Source: Amaurobius ferox (taxonomy: Eukaryota; Arthropoda; Arachnida; Araneae; Amaurobiidae). Taken from it: a DNA stretch of 64,000 bases. The notes under the pieces are model-generated. The model saw only the letters and a list, made by a program, of their open reading frames with translations, was not told the origin of the DNA and did not search any database. The stretch is from NCBI GenBank assembly GCA_951213105.1, contig OX578146.1, positions 114,360,387 to 114,424,386 on the forward strand, read 5' to 3'. Below are positions 1 to 12,106 of the stretch, piece after piece. Within the stretch, counting starts at the first letter, position 1. The number at the start of each line of letters is the position of its first letter. Made by a program: the position numbers and the translations under genes.

Positions 1-1464
1 CTGCCGTTATGTACCAATAATATTTGTAAAGTATGAATTATATAAAATGTGATTTTGTTTAATGAACGGTCTAAAGCATAGTAATTGTTAAATCCGGAAA
101 GCTGCGCCAAATAGGGCGACAGCAAATTAATATTAAACAAAACACATTGCATCTATACACTAGTTAGTCATAAAGAAACGTGTTAATCTTGGTGTTGTGA
201 GGCAAGATAATTCGCGACTGAAAACGTCGCTGTATTAATTTAGTGCAGTTGACCTCAAATTTGCTGTATCGTAAAGATCTTTAAATCTTTACATAATAAA
301 GAAAGATGTCTGTCTGTGCAGTCTGTTGTATCGAAAAATCTAAACGTTGTAACGCCACGAAATGTGGTACACATGTACTTCAGGCACTAAACATAATTTT
401 GAGTTAGTCCTTTTATTTATATTATGGTTTACAGATTTAGGTCAATATTCACAAAAATTGATTCCCTATCAACATTAAATATTGTCAATAGACTTTCCAT
501 CTTGCCCCCATCGGAGATATCGAAGAACGATCAAACTGAACAATTGATAGGACCTTTTCCTTTCTCTAGATTTTTCCTAATTCAGAATTTCCAAAAGCAT
601 CTGATGCTAATTCGCCGCTCACGTAATACAGCTTCACTAACAAGGCTTTTTCGATCAAAGTTAACATTCTCGCAAAAATTCCTTCTTTGCACCGTTTACA
701 AATGAATCAAATTAAGAATCTACAGAGTACTACAGCTCTTTTATAACAGCCTCATTTACATACTTCTGGAAGATATATTCGGGTAAGCGCCACCTATAAG
801 TGATTTTTTAAACTACATAATATTTTCACGTCAAAAAATCCCCCGTCCTAACAATACTTATGGTACAAACCGTACCTCAATGCGATGATTTTTCGATTCT
901 TAATGATTTTTTAAAGTCTATACGGACTTTTGAAAGACTCTGTATATTAACCCAAAATAAATTCATACTTAAAAAAATTTCCTTTAGGGGTGGTCCAATG
1001 TATTTCGAAAACACTCCCACTGTAGATAACAGTATCTATGGGCCGGTTTAGCGCTTAATGTGTTTTCGTCTACAGTCCACAGTTGAACGCGCGTGATCTG
1101 CAATTATTCAGTTTGGTGTATTTTGTGATAGGTTTTAAAGAAATTTAAAGCTGACTACATGATCGGTTCTTTAGCGACCGAAAATGTTGTCACAGAGTGA
1201 ATCATAAATGTTGACAAGAATCCGTAGAATAATTTATTCACACTTATATTTTAAGTACTTCAAAATTGAGTTTTTGAAGCTGTCTGATACTTATTTCGCC
1301 ACAACCGAAAAATCAAGATTAGTAGATTTCTGTAGTTTGGTAAAACGTTCTATGTACACTCTAAAACAAAAAAAATCGACGCACCAAAAAATAATTATTC
1401 AAATGAGGCAAAATTTGGTACGTGCATTGTGGATGTATAGAAACAGAAATGATTAGAATTTCAG
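1..1464. other. AT-rich stretch, no gene recognised
   Basis: Only short open frames of fewer than about 95 codons occur here, without recognisable domains, codon bias or splice-linked continuation. I see no SINE boxes, long inverted repeats or matches to the repeat families found elsewhere in the window. It could be intronic or intergenic DNA. Confidence 0.5.
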
Positions 1465-1512
1465 AACAATTGAATGATTTATTGACTGAAATATCTGCTC
1501 AAAGTGAGCACG

Positions 1513-2525
1513 TCAATATGGCGTTGGTCCACCTCTGGCCTTGATACAAGCTGTAACCCGACGTGGTTTTGATACATAAAGTAGCCGGATGGTTTTCTGA
1601 GGGATGTCGTTCCAAATGACCACCAATTGACGAGCTAATTCGTCTACATTATGGGATGGTCGCAGGCGACGCCCCATCTCAGACAAAATGTGCTCAAGAG
1701 GCAAGAGATCTGGGGTACTGGCTGGCCAGGGAATTGTGTCGTAAGCACGCAGACAATCAATAGAGAGACGTGCCGTGTGTGGCCTGGCATTATCTTACTG
1801 ATAAGTTCGACCGGGGTGTTGCGAAAGGAATGACAATACAACAGGTCGTAGAATGTCGACAACGTACCGCTGTGCTGTGATGGTGCCACGGAGGACTATC
1901 AAAGGGGTTCGAACATCAAACGAAATGGCATCCCAGACCATAACTTCCTGTTGTCGGGCCTTGTGGCTGTAAGAGGAATCCTGACGAAGTCCGGACTGTC
2001 TACAGACACATCTGCGCTGGCCGTCGGGACTCTGTTCGAAACGGGACTCATCACTGAAGACAATTCGTTCCCAATAAGAACAATTCTACGTTGATCGGAC
2101 AAGTTGCAATCGCATTTGACGGTGCATACTGGTCAGTGGTAGGCAGCGAAATGGGCGCAGCGAGTATAGATTCCGTTCCCGTAGTCTTCTATCAATGGTT
2201 CGGGTGGTCAATTCCGTGCTTGGCACACGTTGGATGGTTGATAAAGACGAATCTCGTGCTGTCACATCACGAGATTCGTCTGACAATCGCTCTAACAACT
2301 GACAATCGTTCTTCTTCAATCTTTCCGTTCGGCCCCGTCCGCTGCCCGCTGAAATCTGCCATTCCGGATCCATGCCTGTTAACACCGTCTAATTACTGCA
2401 TAGCTCTTACCCAAATGCCGAGCGATTTGTCAGTGTGCACATCCAGCCTCATGCAGTCTGACCGCAAGCCCTCGTTGAAACTCATTCACATGCTCGTAGT
2501 GGCCGCGAATTCGGCAGTGAGGCAT
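1513..2525 (-). pseudogene. Tc1-like transposase pseudogene (DDE family)
   Basis: On the minus strand the frame opens at 2525 with MPHCRIRGHYE, a typical start for this Tc1 group, and closes with ARGGPTPY and a stop at 1513. In between, pieces in different frames give a helix-turn-helix part (RTIDRRLRERNLYSLRP), the first catalytic motif (SDESRFE, near 2040), the second (QDNARPHTA, near 1790) and the third, DLLPLEH, near 1700. These are the Asp, Asp and Glu of a Tc1 catalytic triad. The span of about 1013 bp fits the usual length of roughly 340 residues, so the gene is near full length, but it is broken by frameshifts and at least one stop in the N-terminal part (after the word GCAH). The protein would have cut and pasted the element at TA sites. 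I could not define the terminal repeats. Family call is firm; inactivity is clear. Confidence 0.9.
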
Positions 2526-3429
2526 TGTTACAATAAAGGTACGTAAACGAAATCCATTGCACGTTTTGTTCCTGAAAGCGAGATTCGATTCTTATATATA
2601 CCACCATGGTACTCAGTTTCAATTCGCTGTAGTTCTGACCATTCATTGGCAGCGAATTTGCGATCATTTGCATATTCGGTCGACAGGTATTTGCATGTAT
2701 AGTTTCATTACTGTCGGATTATTTTGCTGGGTGCGTCGGTATTTTTGTCTTAGAGTGTACATGTTCGCATTTCAACAAACATTTTTTAATAAATATGATT
2801 TTATTTTCGTTCTTTTTTTAAGCAAACGCATAAAAAAACCCACATCTTCTATAAAATAATAAGTTTCCTTTATTTATTTATTTATTTATGCATTTATTAT
2901 TTCCCAAGTTTACGAAGAGTATGTTTAGGGTTATGGTTTGAAATCACGAAATAATATGGTGGCGGTTTGAAGACGCAATTCTGTAAATGAATTATTTAAG
3001 TAGCAGTCGTTTGTTTAGGACCCGGACAGCCGCAGGTAATAAGTTGCAGTTTCAAATAAAATTATTGAAAAATAATGCTATAATTGACTTTTACCATAAA
3101 ATGTCTAAAAGCGATTAAAATAAGGCAATAATAAGAGGTGGAAAATGAAATATTGTTTGATATACCGCAATGTTAATATATGTTAGCAGTACTATTAAAT
3201 GGATGCGATTTTAAGGCCTAAATCTTAAACAGTTTTAAATAATATGAACTTAAACTAAGTGTGTAGATGTTAAATTTAATAACCACTAGCCCTTTCGCTC
3301 GCTCGAAGGATGTGTTAAAATATCTAGTTCTATAGATTGAGGATATTGCTAAAACAATACTCGCATCACAACTTTATAATCATGTATTTGAAGAATGTAC
3401 GTTTTTATAATATTGAGCTTTTTTTTAAT
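2526..3429. other. Non-coding flank of the Tc1 remnant
   Basis: This holds the sequence 5' of the transposase start, probably part of the element's end, then AT-rich DNA with a short TTTA tract around 2866-2889. A 100-codon open frame at 2557-2859 on the plus strand lies opposite the element's leader and has no recognisable domain. Confidence 0.45.
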
Positions 3430-3860
3430 TAAATTCCAGAGATACCCAGGCGGTCACTTAATTCATTTAACTGTTACCAATATCTCCAGCAATGCTGTCA
3501 TCTATGTAACATCCTAACGAAGCTCATAAAATTTCCACTCTGGAGCAAAAAAAACGTTGCTTGATAATTGAACATTTTAAGCTAATTTGCACATGTGTAA
3601 AACTGATACGAATTCATCGCCGAAAATGTGTAATACAAAACAAGTTATTTTAGGGTATTGTGAGATAAAAAAATTACACAATTAGCGCTGTTAAATGAAA
3701 ATTAAGGTATCAATGTAATTAACCGATTTCAAAGCAAGCGGAAGCTGTTTTTTAGATGAACCTATAAGTAGAGATTAAAAATAAATTTAATTTACTCTAA
3801 ACCTGACTTTTGCTAATTGTAAATGCATCTTATTTCTTTACAATAAAAGCGCATAAAATG
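3430..3860 (+). repeat. Beta module, copy 1
   Basis: A diverged copy of a non-coding module seen again at 11517, 14495, 19316, 47095, 50176 and 56800, always in this orientation. Shared landmarks in order are an ATTAAATT start, a part reading TTAATTCATT or TAACTCATCG, a part like CCTAACGAAG or ACTTAATGAAG, a short A-run followed by GTTGCTT, then an AATTCATCG or AATTTATCA word. No open frame is kept between copies. Confidence 0.5.
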
Positions 3861-4009
3861 GGCCACGTTCGTCATGGACTAATGTAAGGGAAGAAGGGAG
3901 GAGAGGGGTAGGGTAGAGGGGGAGAAGTGCAAGTTTTGGGCATTCCACAGGGTGGTCGAAAGAAAAATTACGAGCATCAAATTTCAAAATCATATGAGAA
4001 AATAGTAGG

Positions 4010-4847
4010 TTTTATTTTCAGTTAGGATGCGCTAGTAAGCCAGCAAAAATATAAATAAGTAAAATACACTTTGTGCGAAGGATAAAGAAAACTTCAGCAA
4101 TGTATATAACTGCAAATAACACAAAAAAGCACCATACAACTGTTTCGAGGATAAACTGGATCCCCATCGTCAGTGTAAGATAACAAACAAACCCAAAATT
4201 CAAAACAGGAATGGATACAAAAAGACGAAACAGAGGGGTTATATACAGACCTGGATTAAACACGAGTCAATCAAAAAGCAACACGAAGAACAGTGCTGTT
4301 ATCTGAAACGAGAAGTAACATACAAGATTATCTTCGTTCTAAATACAGCAGGAATATTCCAACAATGTTGGATCTCGTATTGTTGGGACTTAGCTCGTTT
4401 TGTCCAGATATTCTTGTGTTTTAGCGCACGTAAACCTTATGTGTTACTTCTCGTTTAGTATTGGCTGGACTCCTCATCAAATGTAGTATATCAGAAATAT
4501 CGTCTGCTGTATACGCCAAAAAATAATTAGAGACCTCTCTTTTATAAATCGAAGAGCATGGCGTTTTCCCAGAGGGAAATATTTTTTATTTTTGAGCAAT
4601 TTTTTCCTTATCCATTTTCATGACTGTCATGAAAGGGTTTGTAAAGAGTTCTTTGAAGAGTCTAAGCAACGTAGTCTCAATTTCAGACTGTTTATCCCGA
4701 GTTGAAATGGAAGGCCTGCCTGTTCTTGCTTTGTTTGCAACTGATCAGTTTATCGAAAACGTTATACTTACTTCGCAAAAGTTGAATTGTTAAGGGTTCT
4801 AGAACCTGTATATTTCTCCTGAAACTTTCCAGACACTCGCATAAAAA
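4010..4847 (+). repeat. Duplicated block I, first part (pairs with 43530-44350)
   Basis: The similarity between the two copies begins sharply around CAGTTAGGATGCGCTAGTA (4019 here, 43542 in the partner) and continues through the insertion point of the R1 element. It includes a hammerhead-like motif on the minus strand at 4143-4173. Between the beta copy and this block (3861-4009) lies a G/A-rich patch. No gene is recognised. Confidence 0.75.
4143..4173 (-). ncRNA. Hammerhead-ribozyme-like motif, probably decayed
   Basis: Read on the minus strand, CTGACGA (4173-4167) fits the CUGANGA core, followed by a T, then GGGGAT and ATCCTC, which can pair as helix II around a 7-base loop, then GAAA (4146-4143). 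Helix I and helix III with the cleavage triplet are not convincing. Related degenerate copies lie at 21712, 43668 and 57473. Confidence 0.4.
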
Positions 4848-5605
4848 TCTGATGTGGGCAACACATGACTTTCCTTATATAATGCAATGAATTTACTACT
4901 TTTACAGTTAAAATAAAATATTATTCTTATAGTAGATACTTATATTCTTTCGAAGTTATTGAATTTTCTTCAATGAGTCCTCGTTTTCATTGATTTAGCG
5001 TCATTTTTATCAATTTGGCGAGATTTTTGTTAATTTGGCAACAATTAAAAATGTCGCTAAGTTGGCGACATTCCGCCAAATTCGTGGTCAAAATATCGCG
5101 AAGCGTTATGGACGGAGAAATAAGTTATTCTTACAACAGATAAATGAATATTGGCGTTCAAATACAAAAGTATTACTCAAAGTATATTTTTTCATGAATG
5201 GAACGAGCTAGATCCACGAGAATGATGTCAACAAATTTATTGCATGGTATGACATATGAAAAGTGAACATGTTTCTCAATAGGAAATATTTTTTTTTATT
5301 TTATATAACTTTTTGATAATTTTTTTGGAAAATGTGCAATATCTCGAGAACGGTTCACGTTAGCGTTCTAAAATTTATGTCAATCGTTTTCTAATGAAAA
5401 ATTACATACAAAATGCCTATTTGCGTAACTTTATTAGCGGTTTTGATTTTTTGACGATTTTTTCAAAATTTCACTCGAAAATTTAGGGGTGTTCTGTACA
5501 TTCGATTGCGTATAAAAACAATAGGCTTCCAGTTTTTACGGATTGTTATTTTCGTACCAATTTCGTTTAAATCGGTCCATTCGTTCGTCAGTTATCGTCT
5601 CCACA

Positions 5606-5644
<39 letters not shown>

Positions 5645-5802
5645 TTTCGCACACACACACACACACACACAGAAACATCACTTCAAAAATGTTTGATTCG
5701 TGATCGGGGATGCTTGAAACGTGCTCTACCGTCGAAAACTCGAATTCGAATTTTCGACCCCGTCACAATACTTTCTTTATACATTATGTATATAAGGAAA
5801 GT
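4848..5802 (-). mobile_element. R1 non-autonomous element, copy 1
   Basis: The element runs on the minus strand from the hairpin left end (ACTTTCC type, ending at 5802) to the right end at 4848. Both sides are flanked by AAAAA. The partner region in copy B at about 44350 lacks it, giving an empty site. Inside are two CA tracts and the TTGGCGA modules. No coding capacity; the THTHTH open frames are microsatellite translations. Confidence 0.85.
5607..5672. repeat. (CA)n microsatellite inside R1
   Basis: Two CA runs are separated by ATACTTTCG. The same position in other R1 copies also carries a CA or GT run of variable length. Confidence 0.95.
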
Positions 5803-6588
5803 AAAAATGACTAGAGATATATTGCTCTAAAATAAAAAATATTTCACTCTGGGAAAATGCCATGTTTGTCAATTGATGAAAAATATGTTTATAATTATTG
5901 GCCTGGCGTATTGAAACAGCAGGTAATATTTGTGATATATTTCTGAGAATATATTACTACCACATAACTAAGAAAACTTCTAATTTTTCCAATTTCTCTG
6001 TTCATTATAAAGTTTTAATTTGCCGTGCATGATTATAAATTTCGATAAATTAGTTTTTAAAAAGTTTCATCAGCATACACAAAGCATAATTTTGAGCATA
6101 ATTAATTTATAATAATACCACTTTGAGGTGTATTGTCAAAATAAAATTTTTCGCGACATGAATCCGCAGCAAATAAATTTCTTTCGCTTTAATTTTAAAA
6201 TTGAGACTGGAAGGCTTTCAAATGAATACGATCGAAGTGATAAATTAAAATTTCGCGAACATAGTTTGAAAAGCTCAGTTAATACAAGAATATAATATTT
6301 ATTGTTCAATCTAATTAATTAAATACGGCAGCAGTTTGGGGAAGCATAAAATAAATAAGCGATGGGTTTCAAAATCCCATGAGAACAAGCCTTTGAATGA
6401 ATTATAATAAACTTCTGATGCATTTTATCGCTTTACTTATACATAGAAAAATGCAGAGAATAATTTTTAAAACTGCTTATATTATTATTTTGTTTTGAAT
6501 GCGTTTCAAATCAAAATTTATGAGATGATTTCATAAGCACGGAAGAGAAACCTCTTATCAAAATATGTCGTTTTATAAATGCCTAAAT
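5803..6588 (+). repeat. Duplicated block I, second part (pairs with 44351-45067)
   Basis: Long stretches align with copy B, for example TTTCACTCTGGGAAAAT at 5849 and 44399. A stretch around 6150-6300 (a GACATGAATC word, then AAATAAATTT and a purine-rich part) also resembles 23140-23260 and 59990-60130, so this segment is older than the A/B duplication. No conserved reading frame. Confidence 0.75.
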
Positions 6589-9352
6589 CAGCGTTTCTCA
6601 ACCTTTCAGTATTCGCGGCCCATTTTTCAATCATAATTTTCATCGCGCCCCCGCTTACAATAAAATGTATACAACAATAATGTATATTGGTCATTTTGGA
6701 TTCTGTTTTAAAATTATTTTTAACTAAACTGCCAAAACAAGAGTAAAAGCGAGCCAAAGTTGGCGAGAAACCACATCTGGCATTTTTCCAAGCGGACGGT
6801 GAACAGATGAAGCGAATGAAAGCGGGGAAAATTTAAATATTATATTTGAAATGAAAGCCAAACAGGGAGATAACGTTAAAAGAATATGAAAGTAGAAAAA
6901 TTCGTTAATGAAAGTTAACCTAGACGGGATGAGCTAAATTTAGAAACTGGGAATACATTTTTTAGAATAATAAAAGAAATAAAACAGAAGCATGACTAAA
7001 ACAAAAGAGAAAAAAAATAAGTAATGTTTGTGGAAGGGAATCCACACGACCGGTGCCGTCTCCAGCATGCGCAGAGCAAATGTTTTCTCATATGAAGAAG
7101 GGAAATGTTCGATAACACAAGTTTCAATTCCAGCCAGTCTCATTCGAGTCGATCCTTCTATCGCTATCGAATCTATCGTGAATGTGTATGTTATATATGT
7201 TTTCGTGTTAATTGCAATTCACCATATTAAATATTCACGGCAGCAGATTTATGCAGACTCATGGATAAATCTTTAAGCGGAAGTAAGCGAGCATTAGACG
7301 ATAGTCAAGCATCAACAAGTACACAGACGAGCGTGGTTCCGAAAATAAAATCAAGAAAATATTCTTAAGAATACTTAAATTTTGGGTTTACCAGTACTGA
7401 AGTAAATGAAGAAGAAAGGCCCCTGTGTATCATTTTCCAAAAAATATTGGCCGCAGACAGCATGAAACCTAATAAACTTAAACGACATTTGGAAGCGCTT
7501 CATAGTGAGCACGTCAACAAACCCAGAGAATTCTTCGAATTAAAATTAAAATCATATAAAAAGCAAAAATCATTTTTTAAAGAAACTTTGTCTGTGAATA
7601 AAAAAGCTTTAATTGCATCTTACAAAGTTTCATATAAAGTAGCCAGATGTAAAAAACCTCACACCATTGGTGAAGAGCTTATTTTGCCAGCAGCAATTGA
7701 GATTGTAGAAACTATGTTTGGAGATAATTTTTCAAAACAATTGTAGTCCATACCTCTTTCAAATGATACTGTTGCTCGTCGAATTGGTGATATAGCTGAA
7801 GATGTACAGTGTCAGCTTTTCTCGAAGTTGCGTGACAAATTGTTTTCAATACAGCTTGATGAAGCAACAGATAGTAATAAAGATGCTCATTTAATTGCCT
7901 ATGTTCGATTTTGTGATAATATGTCAGTAGTAGAAGAACTACTTTTCTGCAAACCAATAGAACTCAGAACAACAGCGCTCGCATTATTTGCTATTTTAAA
8001 TGATTTTATGAAGGAGGCAAACATAGAATGGAAAAATTACATCGGAATATGCACCGATGGTGCTCGTTCAATATCTGGAAGATTCCAAAGTATACAAGCA
8101 CTTTTAAAACAAAAATCGCCTCAGTGCGTCTGGACACATCCCATGATCCACAGAGAAGCTTTGGCTTCGAAAGAAATGAGTCCTGGTCTGAATATTGTGT
8201 TAACTACGGTTGTAACCGTAGTAAATTATATAAAAATGAGACCCCTGAAATCGAGAATCTTTTCCGCACTTTGTAAAGACATGGGTTCAGTACATTCAGC
8301 GTTACTAATTTATTGCGAGGCAAGATGGTTATCACGTGGGAAATTTTTGCAACGTGTTTATGAATTAAGAGAAGACATCGCCATTTTCCTAGAAGAAGAA
8401 AGCAGACCGGAAGCCGAGAATTTTCGCGATGGTTTATTTGTGATGAAATTGAGCTACTTGGTCGACATATTCGAGAAATTAAATAACTTGAATCTTCAAC
8501 ACCAAGGAGCAAATACACATATGTTGGATACGAGTGATAAAGTTAATGCTTTTTGTAGAAAATTGGAATTGTGGAGCAGAAATTTAAAGCAAAAAAACCT
8601 AACAATGTTTGCAAATGTGGATGTTTGTACTAAAACTTACAAGGCTGAAGAAGAACATGTAAAACTTGTTTTTGTAACCATTGAAAATCATGTAGCCATG
8701 CTGGCAAAGAATTTTAAAAAGTATTTTCTTGCTGACGACAAACTGATAGCAAGTTACGAGTGGGTTAAGGATCCATTTCATAAGACTTCCGAAGGACTCT
8801 CAATTGATGAGGAAGAAAAATTCATTGACTTCACGACAGGTGGCGAAACCAAAAGACAATATAGTAATAAATCACTATTTGAATTTTGGGCAGGAGTAGA
8901 GGATGATTTTTCTGCACTAAACAAGGGAATTTCGCATTCTATTACCATTTTCAACATCCTACCTTTGCGAAACTGGATTTTCTGCTGTGGCTTCTTTGAA
9001 GACAAAATACAGATCTCGGCTAAATATAGAAACAGAACTGAGAGTCGCTATTTCTAATATTAAGCCTTCCTTCGAAAAACTTTGCTCTGCAAGACAGGCC
9101 CAAGGAAGTCACTAATTATTAAATTTGTTTTTAATTGCGTTTTGATTAAGTAAGTCTTGATTTAGTAAGTTGTTTTACTTTATTTGTTAAATATGTCGAA
9201 ATGTATTTTGCTTTCTATGTGTATGTGTGCTTTCCTTTCAGTCAGTTAATCAATGTTTTTAAATAATATTTTCTCTAAGATATTCTCGCGCCTCCCCTCT
9301 AGTGTGCTCGCGCCCCTCTAGGGGGGCGCGCCCCACAGGTTGAGAATCGCTG
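6589..9352 (+). mobile_element. hAT DNA transposon, BED-finger type, inactive
   Basis: The element is bounded by inverted ends CAGCGTTTCTCAACC (6589-6603) and GGTTGAGAATCGCTG (9338-9352), which match with one mismatch. It is flanked by an exact 8-bp target duplication GCCTAAAT at 6581-6588 and 9353-9360. An 8-bp duplication and CAG-type ends are diagnostic for hAT. The paralogous site in copy B (about 45067) is uninterrupted, so insertion came after the A/B duplication or was lost from B. The near-perfect duplication suggests a fairly young insertion, although the transposase inside is already broken. The right end is GC-rich and symmetrical (CCCCTCTAGGGGGG). Confidence 0.95.
7261..9115 (+). 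pseudogene. hAT transposase pseudogene (ZBED5/SCAND3-like)
   Basis: One frame runs from ATG 7261 to about 8960, interrupted only by TAA at 7366 and TAG at 7744. A frameshift near 8960 moves the C-terminus into the next frame, which ends SARQAQGSH and a stop at 9113-9115. Total length is about 618 codons, normal for this hAT group. In order: an N-terminal BED-type finger region (about residues 45-85; LCIIF where the family has a CxxC pair, then HLEALHSEH), the start of the RNase H-like domain with QLDEATDSN (about residues 195-203), CTDGARS, a WTHPMIHREAL stretch, EARWLSRG, and the hAT dimerisation region YLCETGFSAVASLKTKYRSRL in the shifted frame. The second finger cysteine has become Phe. 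It would have been the nuclear enzyme that moved this element; vertebrate relatives are domesticated genes, but nothing suggests that here. Confidence 0.93.
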
Positions 9353-9360
9353 GCCTAAAT

Positions 9361-12106
9361 TATCAGTATAGCATATGTCATATCGTAAAGATGAAACGAC
9401 ACATAAGAAACCATTGTTTTTATTTGTCCGTTTGTCTTGACCTTATCGCAAGATAAAGCGACAAACAGCATTTTGTTCAAGCATTAAATCAGCACCAATA
9501 AATTTTCCGTCAAATCAGAACGGCTCAGTAACTCACCTTGTGACTCAGCCGTAAGTTCAGGTGAGTAGAACATGTCGGCATAGAAGGGAATGAACGAGGG
9601 GACCAGGCAGCAACGACAGCAGAAAAACAACAAGAAAACGCTGAAGTACACATGTAACTACCCATATCGAGGCCTCATATCTGATATGAAGAAGCACATG
9701 TTGCAAAAGTGACAAAAAAAGCTGGTCGATATAAGAGAAGATCCGTCACACAGCCATCCATGCTACAGATTAGAACAAACAGATAGTTACTACACAGAAA
9801 AATCACCATGTTTTTCACAGGACCCTGCCATTTTCACTCAGTTTTAAATCAAAAAGAAAGCGTGCGCCAGACACTTGCATCTGTGGGGATGTTGGCAAAC
9901 TGCTTTATTACATCGAAAACTACCCCTTAATGAGCCAGCATTATCTACAAAAACAAGCACAGGACAAAATGAAGAAATCGATGAACGGAAATCTGAAAAT
10001 CCTGGCTCGTTAGGGAGAAAGAATAAAGAAAATAACAAAAAATTCCTGGAAGCAATATACACATTAGAGCAAGCGCAGCATCACACAACATACACAGTCC
10101 AAATGCGGCAGTCTAAATTAGCAAAATTAATCTCAACCACAAACAAGGAAACACAGTCAGTGCTTTAAAAGTAACTATCTCAAATATAAAGGAATCAATC
10201 ATAGCCTACAGCAGCAAAGACAAGGCCGAAAATTACCAAAAACATTAATCAGTGATCTCATATAAGCCTCGGATACTGCATACACATATGCAGCATGGTA
10301 GCACACTTTTTAAACAGTGGCTTTTACCTTAATCACATGATTTATACGTAGCAAAGACTTTAAATTAGAAACGGCAATGGACAATATTCATGAAAAAGGA
10401 CGAACATTCTCTAAGAAGAACTAAAAAACTTCAATTGAAGTTAACAGTTAAGAAAAATGCCACTGATCCGATAAGTGCATAAACAAAAAGGGCTTTCGCT
10501 GCATGACAAATGGTGAACATATAGCAGCAGTCACTCACGATTTCTACACGAAAGTGCAAAATTGGCATCCACCTGTAGCATGCAAACATTTAAAGCTGAT
10601 AGTCTGTAGAAATTTTGAATTAAAAATCAGTTTTATTCTTTACTACACTAAAACGCCTTTTGTGCCAAATTAGCACCCATCTGTAGGGTGTAAAAATTTA
10701 AATCTGTAGAAATTTTGAAATCAAAATCAGTTTCATTTTGGACAGTTGATAAAAGTCAGTCCAATCAATAGCATATGACCTGAGAACGATATCTCAAGAG
10801 TTTTGTTCTCGACGAATACAATTTTATTTGCTAATTTCTTATTCAGTGAATTTAAATGATAAATTTTCATGTTTTGGAATATATAGCTATTTTAATATTA
10901 TAAGTTCTCTGAAAATATGACTTTATCGGATAAAAACTCGATGAAATACAAATTATTATTTTTTAAATTAAATTACATTTCTGGTGCAATTGAACTATTT
11001 TTTGGGGGTTGGGGGGGGAGCTGTATTTTCATTTATTTGTATTTATTTTAGGTAATACAAAGTCTGATAAAGAGTTTTCTAACTCGGCACATTTAAAATA
11101 TATACATATTTTTGTGCGTTCTGCCAACAAACCACTCTGCTTGTACTCATGAGTGGTGAATTGCAGCTCCTTTATTTAGGCTTATTAAATGAGCTTATTT
11201 ATGGCACATATTAAAAGCGATAAATCATCAAATATGACAACTCTGTCACGAGTTTGCGGTATTACAAATTCACTTCATACGAATGCCTGCCTGTAAAGGT
11301 GTTTTCTCCTTTTGGTTTACAAAAGAAACTTTAGTGATAACACTTTTAAACGTTCGTAATAATGCGTTCTTAATAAGGGCAAATGTGTAGATCAATGCAG
11401 TTAAAAAAATAAAACTATAACAACAGGCAGAGGAGATATAAAGAAAAATTTAATAGCCTAGACATCACCTAAACTTCAAAATATATAAATATTTTTTGGA
11501 AAAACAAATCATCATCCTATCCCTAATTAAATTCTCATCACCCCCCCCCCCCCCAGGAACATAATGCATAAAATTATAAGTAATCTGTTCTATACCTACC
11601 TCTTCACTCACATTTGCGACCTAACGAAGTTAGTGAAAGCGTTTCACTTAAAAAATAAACAGAAGTCCAGTGCAAACAAATACAGTATTACTCACTTACA
11701 CAAGTGCCTTGTGACGGATGTAAATTTATCACCAAAAGTCCGTACAAAAGCTGCCATTTACGAGAACTGCGATGTAAAAAGATGTAATTAGCATTCCAGA
11801 TTTTAGATCCAAGTATAATTATGCTATTTGAAGGTTTTGAAAAAATGTAAAATGCCAGTTTTGGAGTTGACATGTATTAAATTTATTTTAACTGATGGTT
11901 GCAAATTACATTAGTTTAAATGTAATTACGGTTTGCGAAGATTGCGGTACATATAATTTGTATAATAAATGTCTAGATGGATAGTGAGAGTTTTAACTAG
12001 GTGAGCAGTTAGAGATTGGATATCAGTAATGGATATTTTTACTATCAAGTTAATGAAATAGAACATTTTGACGTTTACGTGTGAATAAGAACTGTTTGAA
12101 ATAAAC
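9361..12106 (+). repeat. Duplicated block II (pairs with 45068-47660)
   Basis: The block aligns collinearly with copy B over its whole length, for example ATTATCAGTATAGCATATGT at 9359 and 45078. Open frames such as the 97-codon one at 9875-10168 are broken in the partner and carry no domain. A C-run of about 15 lies at 11540-11554; copy B has a short CACACACCC there instead. I read it as non-coding. Confidence 0.8.
11517..11800 (+). repeat. Beta module, copy 2
   Basis: Starts at CCTAATTAAATTCTCATCA and contains GACCTAACGAAGTTAGTG; ends near GTAATTAGCATTCCAG. Its A/B partner is 47095-47370. Confidence 0.55.

Noticed and set aside
5506..5830. Open frames of His-Thr repeats in several R1 copies
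   Set aside because: They translate the CA/GT microsatellite. Length changes between copies shift the frame and no conserved protein remains.
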